The notes below the pieces were generated by a model. That model ran no database searches, was not told the origin of the DNA, and saw nothing but the letters and a program-made list of their open reading frames with translations. Shown in pieces: positions 10,165-19,800 of a stretch of DNA of 39,375 bases (within the stretch, counting starts at the first letter, position 1; each line of letters starts with the position of its first letter). The stretch is from Stramenopiles sp. TOSAG23-3 (taxonomy: Eukaryota; Sar). The stretch spans positions 6,915-46,289 of the forward strand of contig LT642169.1 in the NCBI GenBank assembly GCA_900128585.1, given 5' to 3'. The position numbers and the translations under genes are program-made.

Positions 10165-10872
10165 ATGGAGGCCTCCCATATTTTGCTCCATGAACATTCA
10201 CAAGGGGCATTTCACTTGGATAAATTTCAGAACGCTATAGAGAGTTTTGATTCGAACGACCACAAAGTGGCGCTGGCAGAGCTATTAAAGTCTAAAGTCG
10301 ATAGTCCTGCATACCGAATAAGCGATGATGTAGATTTGTACTTGCAGAATGGACTGGAACGGGAACATGCCTCGCAAATTTATGCGGCTACTGGTAGAAA
10401 CAAGATTACGTCCCCACAGCGCTGTCCGGGCTGGCTCTGTTGCCTTTTGCCCTGTTTGAACGGTACTCCAAAAATGAAAGCCTATTTTTCCTCGCAGTCT
10501 GAAAGTACCTCTGTTGTTCGGAGCGGCAAGCGGTTTTTAATCGATAGCGAGGGGTTAGTCGTTGGGGATGTTATACAGTTGTTTTCCGGTGATTGCGTCC
10601 CCGCCGACTGCCGAATTATAGAGGTAACTACCAAGAGCGAAGACGTGCGGTTCGACGCCTCGGTACTGTGTGGAGTGGTAGACCATTCCCAGCGAATGGT
10701 GGCCCATGGTTCGGAAAATTGTACGTCGGATGCTATTGTTGAGTCCGAAAATATATGTTGGGCAGGATCTACTGTGGTTTCGGGAGCGTGCAAGTGTGTA
10801 GTCCTTGCAGTGGGAGAAAACCTCTTGTGGAGCCGTTTGATTAAATCTGGAAGATGGATAAGTAAGAGGTAA
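10165..10872 (+). CDS. Stand-alone P-type ATPase N-terminal/actuator-domain protein
   Basis: A 235-residue protein built from parts of a P2-type cation ATPase. Residues ~59-85 match the cation-ATPase N-terminal motif (GLEREHASQIYAATGRNKIT). Residues ~115-230 match the actuator (A) domain: RSGKRFLIDSEGLVVGD, then GDCVPADCRIIEV, then FDASVLCGVVD. The membrane helices M1-M2 that normally sit between these two parts are absent and replaced by a short Cys-rich linker (CPGWLCCLLPCL). The dephosphorylation loop TGES is replaced by C169-G170-V171-V172, so catalytic activity of the usual kind is not expected. The frame ends where M3 would begin. Only 157 bp separate it from the convergent transporter gene, so no P- or N-domain follows. 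The frame is intact, which argues against a simple decayed pseudogene. A regulatory or scaffold role is inference. AATAAA at 10933-10938 may be its poly(A) signal. Confidence 0.75.
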   Translation: MEASHILLHEHSQGAFHLDKFQNAIESFDSNDHKVALAELLKSKVDSPAYRISDDVDLYLQNGLEREHASQIYAATGRNKITSPQRCPGWLCCLLPCLNGTPKMKAYFSSQSESTSVVRSGKRFLIDSEGLVVGDVIQLFSGDCVPADCRIIEVTTKSEDVRFDASVLCGVVDHSQRMVAHGSENCTSDAIVESENICWAGSTVVSGACKCVVLAVGENLLWSRLIKSGRWISKR

Positions 10873-10932
10873 ACAGTTGGTTTGTAATTTAGTATCATAA
10901 CTGAAGTTTAAGAATTATCTGGAACACATTGT

Positions 10933-10938
10933 AATAAA
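10933..10938 (+). terminator. Possible polyadenylation signal AATAAA
   Basis: AATAAA lies 61 bp past the stop of the ATPase-like gene, in the short convergent spacer. In AT-rich DNA this hexamer is common, so support is by position only. Confidence 0.3.
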
Positions 10939-11029
10939 GAATAATACCACGACTACTCTCGTAAAAAAAAATGAACCCTCTTTTAATTTTTTAAAATCGA
11001 CCTCTATACTTTGGCAGGCATAATTATAT

Positions 11030-14000
11030 CTATACAGGGCTTTTTACAAAGCGTGAGAGTATCGCGCTCTCTTGTTGCCTGCGAACCCGCAGGACATGCG
11101 TCACCGATGAGTGGACGTCAAAGAAAAAGTTCGACTTGCCAATCATATCAACAAACCCGGCATGCTTTAACGTTGTGTACACATTGCTGGTGCATTTCGC
11201 CACGTACACTTGAACGCCTCCTAATCCGTTGATTTGTTCAAAAAGCTGCGATATGCCAATTGCAGCAGTTGCATCAATCCACGGAATGCAGCTAAAGTCT
11301 AGCACCAAGCTTTCCCACAAAAGGAGACCATCGTCGCCTGTACTGTTGGCTAAGTGCTCGTTTACAGTCTTCTCCAACTCGGAAAAGTTAGCAAAAAACA
11401 GGGGGGCTTCAAACCGCAGTATCAAAATCCCGTCTGGTCTCTTAATTCTGGAATTCGATTTGCCAGATTTTAAAGGTCTGTAATCGGTCGAGTTGGGTGC
11501 TCGACCGAGCGTTGATATGACCGGAACGGACGCGGCCTTCAAAAATATTGCAATAGAAAGCGCGACACTGGCTAATAATCCGTTTGTAATTCCCAAGGTC
11601 ATAGTAAATATGGCCCCGAGAACAAGAAGAAAAAAATCGCTTTTGGAAATTTTCCACAACATTTTAATTTCCTTGACATCAACCAGGCCGCTGACAGCGC
11701 CGATGATTACCACTGCAATGACAAACTTTGGAAGAAACGCAATTGCGGGGGCGACGGTAAAAGTAATTACAAGGGCAAACAGCGCCGACAGCAAAAGACT
11801 CATTTGCGAGACGGCGCCAGCTGACACATTGATTGCCGTTCGAGAAAACCCACCCCCCGTAACAAAGCATGAAAACAAACCACCGAATATGTTCGATAAC
11901 CCAAGGGCAAAGAGTTCGTGGTTTTCATCGACGGACACTTTGATCTTTTGCGCGCAAATTTTAGCATTTGCAAGGTGTTCGATGAGCATCAAAGATGAAA
12001 GAAGCAAGCAATTCATTGCCAAAGTAGCGTAAACGGAGAAGGGGACCGGGGGGGCGTTGGGTGCATTTACAATGGGGGCAATCGGGCCTATGACGGCAAC
12101 GGCTCCACATTTGTACTTCCCTGTCTCGGCTGAAGTGGCTGCGCAAAACCGGGATTGCTTAGCGAGCAGCTCGTTCTTTGTAAAGTTTGAGTAATCTATT
12201 ATGCTACCATACATGGGCTCTCCATTTTTTTCTCCACACGTAAGATTAATTACCTGCTTCAAAATATTAATTCGGTGCTCATATGACAAAACAACAAAGT
12301 TATGTTTCTCCGATGCTTCCAGCGCGAGCGGGGAAGTGTACAACCACATCAAAAAGTCCACTACAGCTCTTCGTTCCGTACAAGTTCTGCGGGAATTGGG
12401 CCTAGAAAACTTTCTCATTGCAATATAGGTGTAACTTGAGATAGGCCACGCCCCCGTCGACGAATTTACGGACGCACTGGAGATCAAATCCAACGGCCTC
12501 GCAGACCCCCTCGCCGCTGCTATGGCCGCGTGCACAGCTTCACGAGACGGGGTAATTGGAACCTTGGCACCGTTCTCAAAGGCTATGCACTGAAGATCTT
12601 TGTGGCGCTTTACGTCTCCCACCACAGCGTACCCAATACTGTACGGCGTGGAATAGACCACATCGATCACTCCGGCATTGTACAGCCCTTTTATCGATGA
12701 AGATGGCCAGGCCGCCACCTTGCCCACCCCAGGAGTGAAATTAGAGACAAACGACGCAAGCGCACTGGTAAAAATGGCCGTTGTCCCGGAACTATCCTGA
12801 CGCACAACTGGCTGGATCTTTTTATGGGGCAGCAAAAGCATGAAGTTGGGATTTTGTGCCAAAATATCTTCGTGGTCCCAATACTGTATATCCCCCTTGA
12901 ATATTTTTGCCAGCGTAGCTTTCTTCAGCACCAAGTGCGCCGATTCCCCAAGGGGGACACCGGGGACATTGGCAGTAGCGCATACAGCTGATGCTAGAGA
13001 TGGGACAAGCAGTACAGCCTCTGCGTTAGTATTGTATGTGGCATACGTCGAGTTTTTAATTTCCACGTCTGTTCCAGCAAAGTCAACTGTGTTCTCTAAG
13101 ATAGATTTTATACCATTGCCAGATCCCGTCGGTAAGTATTTTACCCGCTGGGCTTTGTCGCCGTGGCACTCAAACGTAGTCGCCGCCAACTGATATGCCC
13201 ATGCTGGAAGGGATGCACCAACACCACTGGCCGCAGCAATAATGTCTTTCCCTACGGTTTCTGACGCACTAGTACGAAACGCTTCGAAGTCGCAGAGCGA
13301 TCCTCCAAATAGCATACCGATAACCAAGAGAACCACGACTGGGTGAAATTGTGAAACGCACTTGGAAACCCGCTTTCTTCTGATTTCATTCTTGTCAAGG
13401 TCGTTCTCGGAAGGTAGGTCAGCGCCTTTGGCTTTCTCTTCATCGGACTGGTAACCTTCAATTTCCTTGCGTAAATGGTCTTCCCCGGGCTTGACCCACA
13501 ACGGTTTGAATCCCGACTTTGCCGCTCGGTGCACCTGTTTAAGCGCAGCGGCAAAAACGATGGTAAACAGTGCACATACGAATGTAAATACTTCCAACGA
13601 AGAGATTGATTCAAAAATGTTCGGAAGCAACGTTTGAATAGCCGATGACTTATTGTACGATATCCCAAATACATGCTTCAATTGACCTAGTATTACTAGA
13701 AACGCCGATGCACTCACAAACCCTTTTAGAACTGGTCGCGATACCAACGTGCTTGTCATGGAGCCGACGCGCAACAAAGAAAGTAGGATTAGTAACGCCC
13801 CGCACAAAATGGTACATGCTAGAACTATGTGCACCCTAGTATACGTAGGGTGTAAGTTGTGGAATTCGTCCACGATGGACCCCAGCAGCAAGCATGGTAT
13901 GCTCATTGGACCAATTGCGATGTTCTTGGAGCCGCCAAACAGGCTATAGATCAATGCTGGAAAAATCACGGAGTAGCAACCAAGCTCAGGGGATACCCCA

Positions 14001-15532
14001 ACAAGAGAGGAATACGCAATGCCTTGAGCGACGCCCACAATTGAGATGGAAATGGCAGCGGTTGTGTCTTTAACAAGCATTTGTTTGATGTTGTAGCGGG
14101 GAAGCCACCCAACGATCGTTTTGTGTCTTGTGGCCGCCAAGCAATTTTCTACTCCAACACGCCAGCTCTTGTGACTGCCATCCTCGTCCCTCGCTGCATC
14201 CAATCGTTCGTGGAACTGCTTGCTTGTTGTATCCTCCTTCTCTTCCAGCGTTTCCCGCAGCACAAAATTGGCAGTCTCTACAGACTTTTCGGGCTCATCT
14301 TCTTCACTGCTATCTTGGTACCGTTTAAGCGACGCGCGATCCCGGCGACCTTTGACGCCAAACAGCAAACAGTATGCATTGCACAACTGTTCGACCGATA
14401 GGCTGACGTCTGGGTCCACCGTGCCGATGTTTTCAGCAAAGAGACTCATCAGCGACCCAAACATTTCTATCTTTGTTTCCAGAATTCGAATATTGCTCTC
14501 TGCAAATGAAGCATCGTTTATCATAGGGGCTAACATTGGCCCCAAGTTTAGCACAATTTGGTCCGTATGGCGGCTCGAGTCGGTACCGGCCATGCCAGGG
14601 TTCACCGTTTCCAGCGCCATTTTCGACACCTTTACGGCATCCAGTATCCCCTTAGTTGCCCTTGTCCTCGGGCTGAGCACTCCCAAACGTGCGACGTCCG
14701 CATCAGTGTACGTTTTGTATTTAATTTTTGCGTCTTTCCACAAGGCTTCGATGGACGATATCGAATTGAGCATCAGCTGCGAGTCGTCCAACTGCTTCAT
14801 GAACGAATGCAAGGAGTGTTTGTTCACTTTTTTGTCAAACTTCTTAACAATCTTATAAAACCCTGTGTAATTCAACTCAATAAACGCCGCCAACCTCGCG
14901 ATCTCCACCGTTATAACCGCTTGCATTTTCTCCGTGTCCATATTCGATTCGATAGCGACTGGGCGGTCGACTCTCTCCATTTCGCTTTTGCCCACCTCTC
15001 CGTCTTTGCCCCCGTCACTCTCCAAAGAGGCGACTGTTTCTCCCGATTTTGTTTCAACGTACAAATTTATGCGCTCCTTTACCCTTTCCGCCTCCACCGT
15101 GGCAAACTTTATTATCGTCCGAAGCTCCCTATTCAATATAAAAAAGAAGTAGCGGCACAGCAACCTACTGGACGCCTGTTTTGGAAAGCTTCTGGACATT
15201 TCTTCGAGCTTCCTCTGCCGAGATTCTGCTTTTCGCCCCCCGCCCCCGCTGCCCCCCGCCCTGCTTTCCTCGTCGCTACTTTCACTGCTGACGGCTATGT
15301 TCCCTCTGCGAGACTCCAGGTGATTAATCAAGGCCTTCATTTCCTTCCACCTTTCTTTGAATATTTCACCCCGAAGTTTGTGGTTTACCTTTTCTGCGTC
15401 GGCGCATTTGTTTTCATTCTGTAGTTTTGCGAATGCGGCCAACGATATCAGTTTTTTTAATTCGTTGTAACGGAGGTAGTGTCCTTTCCACTCTGGGAAA
15501 GCCTCCCGAATAATTCGGGAGCCGAACTTCAT
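11030..15532 (-). CDS. SPX-SulP-PstS-SulP-STAS transporter, putative phosphate permease
   Basis: A 1500-residue membrane protein. Domains in order: SPX (1 to ~260, starting MKFGSRIIREAFPEWKGHYL, with the basic inositol-pyrophosphate-binding helix YTGFYKIVKKFDKK near 222-236); an acidic linker; the first SulP half (~475-760, with QGIAYSSLVGVSPELGCYS and FGGSKNIAIGPMS); a PstS-type phosphate-binding domain (~765-1100, with TGSGNG near 800, FAGTD, and R911-Q-D913-S-S-G-T-T, matching the Arg/Asp/SGT ligands of PstS); the second SulP half (~1150-1350, with IEHLANAKI and GGGFSRTAINVSAGA); and STAS (~1370-1490). The insertion falls in the loop before the helix that in SulP proteins reads like ESLAIA, which should be extracellular. 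It contains Asn-X-Ser/Thr sites. The frame is open from TTG at 15538, but the first ATG (15532) gives the canonical SPX start. The likely role is plasma-membrane phosphate uptake with built-in capture and phosphate-status sensing. The substrate is inferred from SPX and PstS; SulP proteins usually move sulfate or other anions. Confidence 0.93.
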   Translation of the reverse strand: MKFGSRIIREAFPEWKGHYLRYNELKKLISLAAFAKLQNENKCADAEKVNHKLRGEIFKERWKEMKALINHLESRRGNIAVSSESSDEESRAGGSGGGGRKAESRQRKLEEMSRSFPKQASSRLLCRYFFFILNRELRTIIKFATVEAERVKERINLYVETKSGETVASLESDGGKDGEVGKSEMERVDRPVAIESNMDTEKMQAVITVEIARLAAFIELNYTGFYKIVKKFDKKVNKHSLHSFMKQLDDSQLMLNSISSIEALWKDAKIKYKTYTDADVARLGVLSPRTRATKGILDAVKVSKMALETVNPGMAGTDSSRHTDQIVLNLGPMLAPMINDASFAESNIRILETKIEMFGSLMSLFAENIGTVDPDVSLSVEQLCNAYCLLFGVKGRRDRASLKRYQDSSEEDEPEKSVETANFVLRETLEEKEDTTSKQFHERLDAARDEDGSHKSWRVGVENCLAATRHKTIVGWLPRYNIKQMLVKDTTAAISISIVGVAQGIAYSSLVGVSPELGCYSVIFPALIYSLFGGSKNIAIGPMSIPCLLLGSIVDEFHNLHPTYTRVHIVLACTILCGALLILLSLLRVGSMTSTLVSRPVLKGFVSASAFLVILGQLKHVFGISYNKSSAIQTLLPNIFESISSLEVFTFVCALFTIVFAAALKQVHRAAKSGFKPLWVKPGEDHLRKEIEGYQSDEEKAKGADLPSENDLDKNEIRRKRVSKCVSQFHPVVVLLVIGMLFGGSLCDFEAFRTSASETVGKDIIAAASGVGASLPAWAYQLAATTFECHGDKAQRVKYLPTGSGNGIKSILENTVDFAGTDVEIKNSTYATYNTNAEAVLLVPSLASAVCATANVPGVPLGESAHLVLKKATLAKIFKGDIQYWDHEDILAQNPNFMLLLPHKKIQPVVRQDSSGTTAIFTSALASFVSNFTPGVGKVAAWPSSSIKGLYNAGVIDVVYSTPYSIGYAVVGDVKRHKDLQCIAFENGAKVPITPSREAVHAAIAAARGSARPLDLISSASVNSSTGAWPISSYTYIAMRKFSRPNSRRTCTERRAVVDFLMWLYTSPLALEASEKHNFVVLSYEHRINILKQVINLTCGEKNGEPMYGSIIDYSNFTKNELLAKQSRFCAATSAETGKYKCGAVAVIGPIAPIVNAPNAPPVPFSVYATLAMNCLLLSSLMLIEHLANAKICAQKIKVSVDENHELFALGLSNIFGGLFSCFVTGGGFSRTAINVSAGAVSQMSLLLSALFALVITFTVAPAIAFLPKFVIAVVIIGAVSGLVDVKEIKMLWKISKSDFFLLVLGAIFTMTLGITNGLLASVALSIAIFLKAASVPVISTLGRAPNSTDYRPLKSGKSNSRIKRPDGILILRFEAPLFFANFSELEKTVNEHLANSTGDDGLLLWESLVLDFSCIPWIDATAAIGISQLFEQINGLGGVQVYVAKCTSNVYTTLKHAGFVDMIGKSNFFFDVHSSVTHVLRVRRQQESAILSRFVKSPV

Positions 15533-16190
15533 TTCCAAGGAACTAAGCGTTGAGACGCCGGATAGGAATAAAACGTTTTGTCAACCGACCGTGAATCGAA
15601 ACGGTTCCGTGTTTCTTTCTTTTTGATTTTTCTATATGTCAAATCCGAGAACAATTTAAAAGTGTTCGTTTTCTTTAACAAACGTCCGTTAACTGCGCAT
15701 CAACAACTTTAATCCATTTAAAATTATTTTCTAGATCATTTTTATATTTTAACTCAGGAGATCACGCACGCACAGCGCGTATTTCAAATCGTCGTATGGT
15801 GGTGGTGGTGATGATTAAAAAAAAATGGCGGCACTTTTTTTTCTTCTTCTTTCTTCTTCTTTCTTCTTCTTTCTTCTTCTTCGTCTTCTTCCCCTTTCTT
15901 TCTTTCTTCTTTTCTTCTTTTCTTCTTTTCTTCTTCTTCTTCTTCTTCTTCTTCTTCTTCTTCTTCTTCTTCTTCTTCTTCTTCTTCTTCTTCTTCTTCT
16001 TCTTCTTCTTTCTTTTCTCTTCTTCCTCTTCTTTCTTTCTTCTTCTTCTTCTTCTTCTTCTTCTTCTTCTTCTTCTTCTTCTTCTTCTTTCTTCTTCTAA
16101 ATATATTTTTTTCATCTCAATCATCATTTCTCTTCACTCATCACCACTTCTTCTTCCTTTATTTGTCTTCTTCTTCTTCAACTATAATAA

Positions 16191-16196
16191 CACGTG
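16191..16196. promoter_or_regulatory. Single CACGTG (E-box/G-box) in divergent spacer
   Basis: CACGTG lies 659 bp upstream of the transporter ATG and 697 bp upstream of the discoidin/PA14 ATG. bHLH and bZIP factors bind this core in many eukaryotes; in yeast, Pho4 uses it for phosphate genes. One copy in 1.36 kb could be chance. Confidence 0.25.
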
Positions 16197-16554
16197 ACAA
16201 CAAGAACCCAATCTCATAAATCATGATGAATTTATATTTTTAATATTTTAATAAAATATACCTAATTAAGAAGAAAGAAGAAGTCACCAATTTATTTTTA
16301 TTCAAAGAAGAAAGCAAATAACAAACAATAAAATTTCTGATTTACCTATCAATAAAATAAACTATACAGTATTATTTTACTTGTCGTTCGATAAATGTCG
16401 TATAATACAATTTAAATAATAAACAACATATATAATAACAACTGAAAAAAAAAATAAAAAAAGAATTTGAGGAATCATCTTTGCTTCTCTTCTTCTTTAA
16501 AAAAAAGGGGGGATGACGTCGAGGTACGATACCAAGTATTACATTAAATACTAT

Positions 16555-16574
16555 ACAGTTCTTGACCGCACTTC
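16555..16574 (+). repeat. Dispersed motif ACAGTTCTTGACCGCACTTC
   Basis: A 20-bp sequence found again with one change at 27525-27544 and, interrupted and inverted, at about 27563-27600. It looks like the end of a small dispersed element. No partner repeat was found next to this copy. Confidence 0.45.
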
Positions 16575-16892
16575 TGTGCCTATAATTCCCTTTAAATAAC
16601 ATAGAAATTATAAGGGATTATAAATAAGAAAATATAATAAATAAATAAATAAATAAGTGAGTTGAGTTTAGTGTGTATGTAGTGTATCCTCTATAGATAA
16701 ATATTTTAATAGGTGTGTGGGGGGAAGGGAGGCACAGAGTGAAATGAAATGGATGATATGATTGACATTTGAGTTCTATATTTCTTGTTTCGTGGTTTAC
16801 ATATTGTAAAGATCTGTTTGTTCATCTGACTTTTGAGGGGGAAAAGATTGAGAAGTTGGAACAGGTATCAATTCATATCAAGGTAAGAAGAA

Positions 16893-19800
16893 ATGGTGAA
16901 ACTGATATTTGCAGCCTTGTGCTGCTCGCTCGTGCTTCTCACGGCAACTGCGTCTCAATGTGATCGCAATTATAAACGCTCTTATTCGGTACGGCACACT
17001 TTTGGGAACATTTTTGATAGGCACCATGTTGCGTCACTCATTGACTCCGTATCCGCATGGTCTGCTGCAAGACATAAATTTAGCTCTGCGTGGGTGCAAA
17101 TCGACTTGGGAAAACCCACTCTTGTGAATGGCGTTGTAACACAGGGGCGAGGAAACTGGGACCAGTGGGTCACCACCTTCAAAGTAGGGACGAGCACAGA
17201 TGGCAAAACGTTTGATCTCGTCAACAACGGGGCCCTCTTTTCTGGCAATAGGGACCGCCATACCAAAAAGGAAAACTATTTTGGGAAAAGAGAGGCACGT
17301 TTTGTTCGAATTTATCCTGTAGATTACCACGGATGGGTGAGCCTGCGCGCAGACGTGCTTGTCGAGGCTGGACCAAAAGCAGGTTTACCAGGTTTACGAG
17401 GGGAGTACTACCATCAAAGCACAAAAGATTTCCAGACTGGAAAGGGGTTGTGGTTCGATCAGAAGAAATTAAAAGTAACAAGGATTGATCGACAAGTAAA
17501 CTTCCCGGGCAAGTTCCCAGGGGTATACTTTCATGACTACATGATGGCCAAGTGGACTGGGCGGCTACTGATCAACAATGCCGGGACTTACTACTTGTAC
17601 ACAAGATCCGACGATGGTTCCAAAGCTTGGGTCAATGGGAAAGAAATTGTGAACAATCCTGGGATCCACCCCATGGTAACAAGATTCGGGCAGGTGAACC
17701 TGGCCAAAGGGTACCACAACATTGAACTCCAGTTCTATGAACACCGCGGTGGGCAAGGGATGATTTTCTATTACAAAGGCCCAGACACTAGTAACCGTCA
17801 AATTGTCGTTCCCTCAACAGCGTTGAGCGTCTGCACAAGCTGTAACAGAGACAACAAAGAATTTAATTTTGCGACTGGGACGTGCAAATCTTGCCCAAAC
17901 GATTTCTTTTTTGATACTACCACCAAGGAATGCAAAGCATGCCCTTTTGGAACAAAGAGCAACGGCAAAACTACACAGTGCACCACGATAGCGTGCAAGC
18001 CGGGCGAAGGACTGACTACCTTATCCAACAGTGGCGCAGTGCACGCTGTACAAGCTGGGAAATGCGACAAGCTAATCTTAACCGGTTCAGAATGTGAAGC
18101 CCGTGCACGCTTGGCCGGGGTAGCGTATGCCAAGGTGGCCGAGGGCAAGATCCCAAGCGGCTGTGTACTGCACACGGATAATAAGGGAAAGCAAACGGCG
18201 TGGTTCAATGAACAGAAAGAGAATATAAACGAATGCAGCTCCAAATATAGCTGCCTGTGCAATTCGTATTGCAACGACTGCGCAATTAATCATTTCTCAA
18301 AGACAGGAAAGCAGTGCGATCGGTGCCCGTCTGGGCAAGAAGCTCCCAAGCGGAAGGCCAAAGCGTGCAGTGGCGATCCCCGAATCTTGGAGCTAATGCG
18401 CGAGTCGGAAACCACGCGTGTTCAACTTGAAGCTCAGCACAACATGATTGGGAAGATTGTACAGACCATTCCGCAACTTCGTGAACACCCAAAGCTAGTC
18501 CGCGACTGGGCAACGAACGACGTCATGATAGCATATGAAAAGCTTCGAAAGGAGCGCCTAAGAGAACCGGCATACAGTATGAAGACCCACTGCAAAAACG
18601 AAAAGGAAAAAGGCGTCGTGCTATTTCCAGCGCTAAAAATTGGCGTCGAAGAGGAGGTCGACGACAGAACTTGCATTGACAAGAATCGAAACATGCTGGT
18701 GTCCCAATTCTGCGAATTTCGTACCGATCTGCAAGAAGCGTTGTCAGGCTTCAGAGGTTTGTTCAAACCCCCAAAGTCATACTGGCCGAACATATGCTGC
18801 AAATCCCACAATTTTGCAAAGCAGGAGGCGTGCCAAGACCCCTCAGGAACTGTTCCACGCGAAGCAATCGTGCCGTTTTCTTTGTCCCAAGGCGCCAACT
18901 TTACTCATGAATATTTGTACGGCGAAGTTGTGGATACGTTGCGACATCATGGGTACCTTCACCAAGGGCTGGTAGCGTTGTTAAACGATGCTAAAGCCGC
19001 GCTTCCGGGGCACAGCGACGCTTTCAACGAGCTTGCGACCAACCTTGGCGCTAATTTTAGGTCAACATCGCTCTGCGGTCCGCGCATCCTTCGGTCGCCC
19101 GCCAACAACGAAGACTTGGTATGTCAACTATTTCACCCTTACCCGCACTTGTTTCAGTCGTTCATGGAGCAGTTTGAAAGTGCAATGTCAAGTGGGCAAC
19201 TTTCCAAGCGGACTGACACACCCAAGCCCGAGGGATGGGGTGGTTTCACTACACGGGCACCTGGGGTTTCAGAGCAGAGGCAAAAGTTTGACGAACGCAG
19301 GTCAGAGCAGAGGCAAAAGTATGTCGAACGCTTGCGTTCGACATACGTAAAGGCCGCGACCCGAAGCCGCCGTTTACTAGGCGCGGCGAGCAAACCCAAG
19401 TACTCCATGCATGAGGATAGTCTAACATGGGCGGCCACGAAGGAGCCGTTTCCCCTCATGTTTAAGTTTCACGGAGAAGTGTACAGCTGCAAGACATACC
19501 CATCTTACTGCAAAAACCCCATTGACGGGTTTTTCAACGCCAGAAAAGGCACCTGGAAAATTTTCGTCAAGTACAATTCCGTCGACGTCACATTGCAAGC
19601 GTTTACCGACGCCAAGGCTACGGCCGACTTGTATACCAAAGGCGAGCAAGGTGAGCCGGGAAGGAATGGGAAAGATGGTGCCCCCGGGGCACAGGGGCCC
19701 ACTGGTCCGCAGGGCCCTGTTGGTAAAGTTGACACCAAGGACCTTTCTCTGTTAAAGTCACAAGTAAAGTCTTTGGAACGGAGCTCCGTTTCTCAAATGC

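Larger units (their letters stand above)
15533..16892. repeat. Divergent promoter spacer with ~260-bp TTC tract
   Basis: The shared 5' spacer of the SPX-SulP-PstS gene (-) and the discoidin/PA14 gene (+). It holds the longest microsatellite of the window, a TTC-rich tract at about 15838-16100 (GAA on the other strand). There is a single CACGTG at 16191-16196. A 20-bp dispersed motif, ACAGTTCTTGACCGCACTTC, lies at 16555-16574. A short AAAT tetranucleotide run lies near 16639-16655. The long ORFs across the TTC tract are low-complexity artefacts. Confidence 0.8.

Noticed and set aside
10873-11029. Missing half of the P-type ATPase
   Set aside because: Only 157 bp of AT-rich sequence before the convergent transporter; no P-domain DKTGT motif or TM segment in any frame.
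15762-16197. Overlapping ORFs on both strands across the TTC tract
   Set aside because: They are poly-Lys/Glu/Arg or poly-Phe/Leu/Ser translations of one microsatellite.
16883-16912. Splice-like GTAAG...TTTGCAG around the start of the discoidin/PA14 gene
   Set aside because: It would be a 30-nt intron removing the ATG and part of a good signal peptide; no other gene here needs introns.
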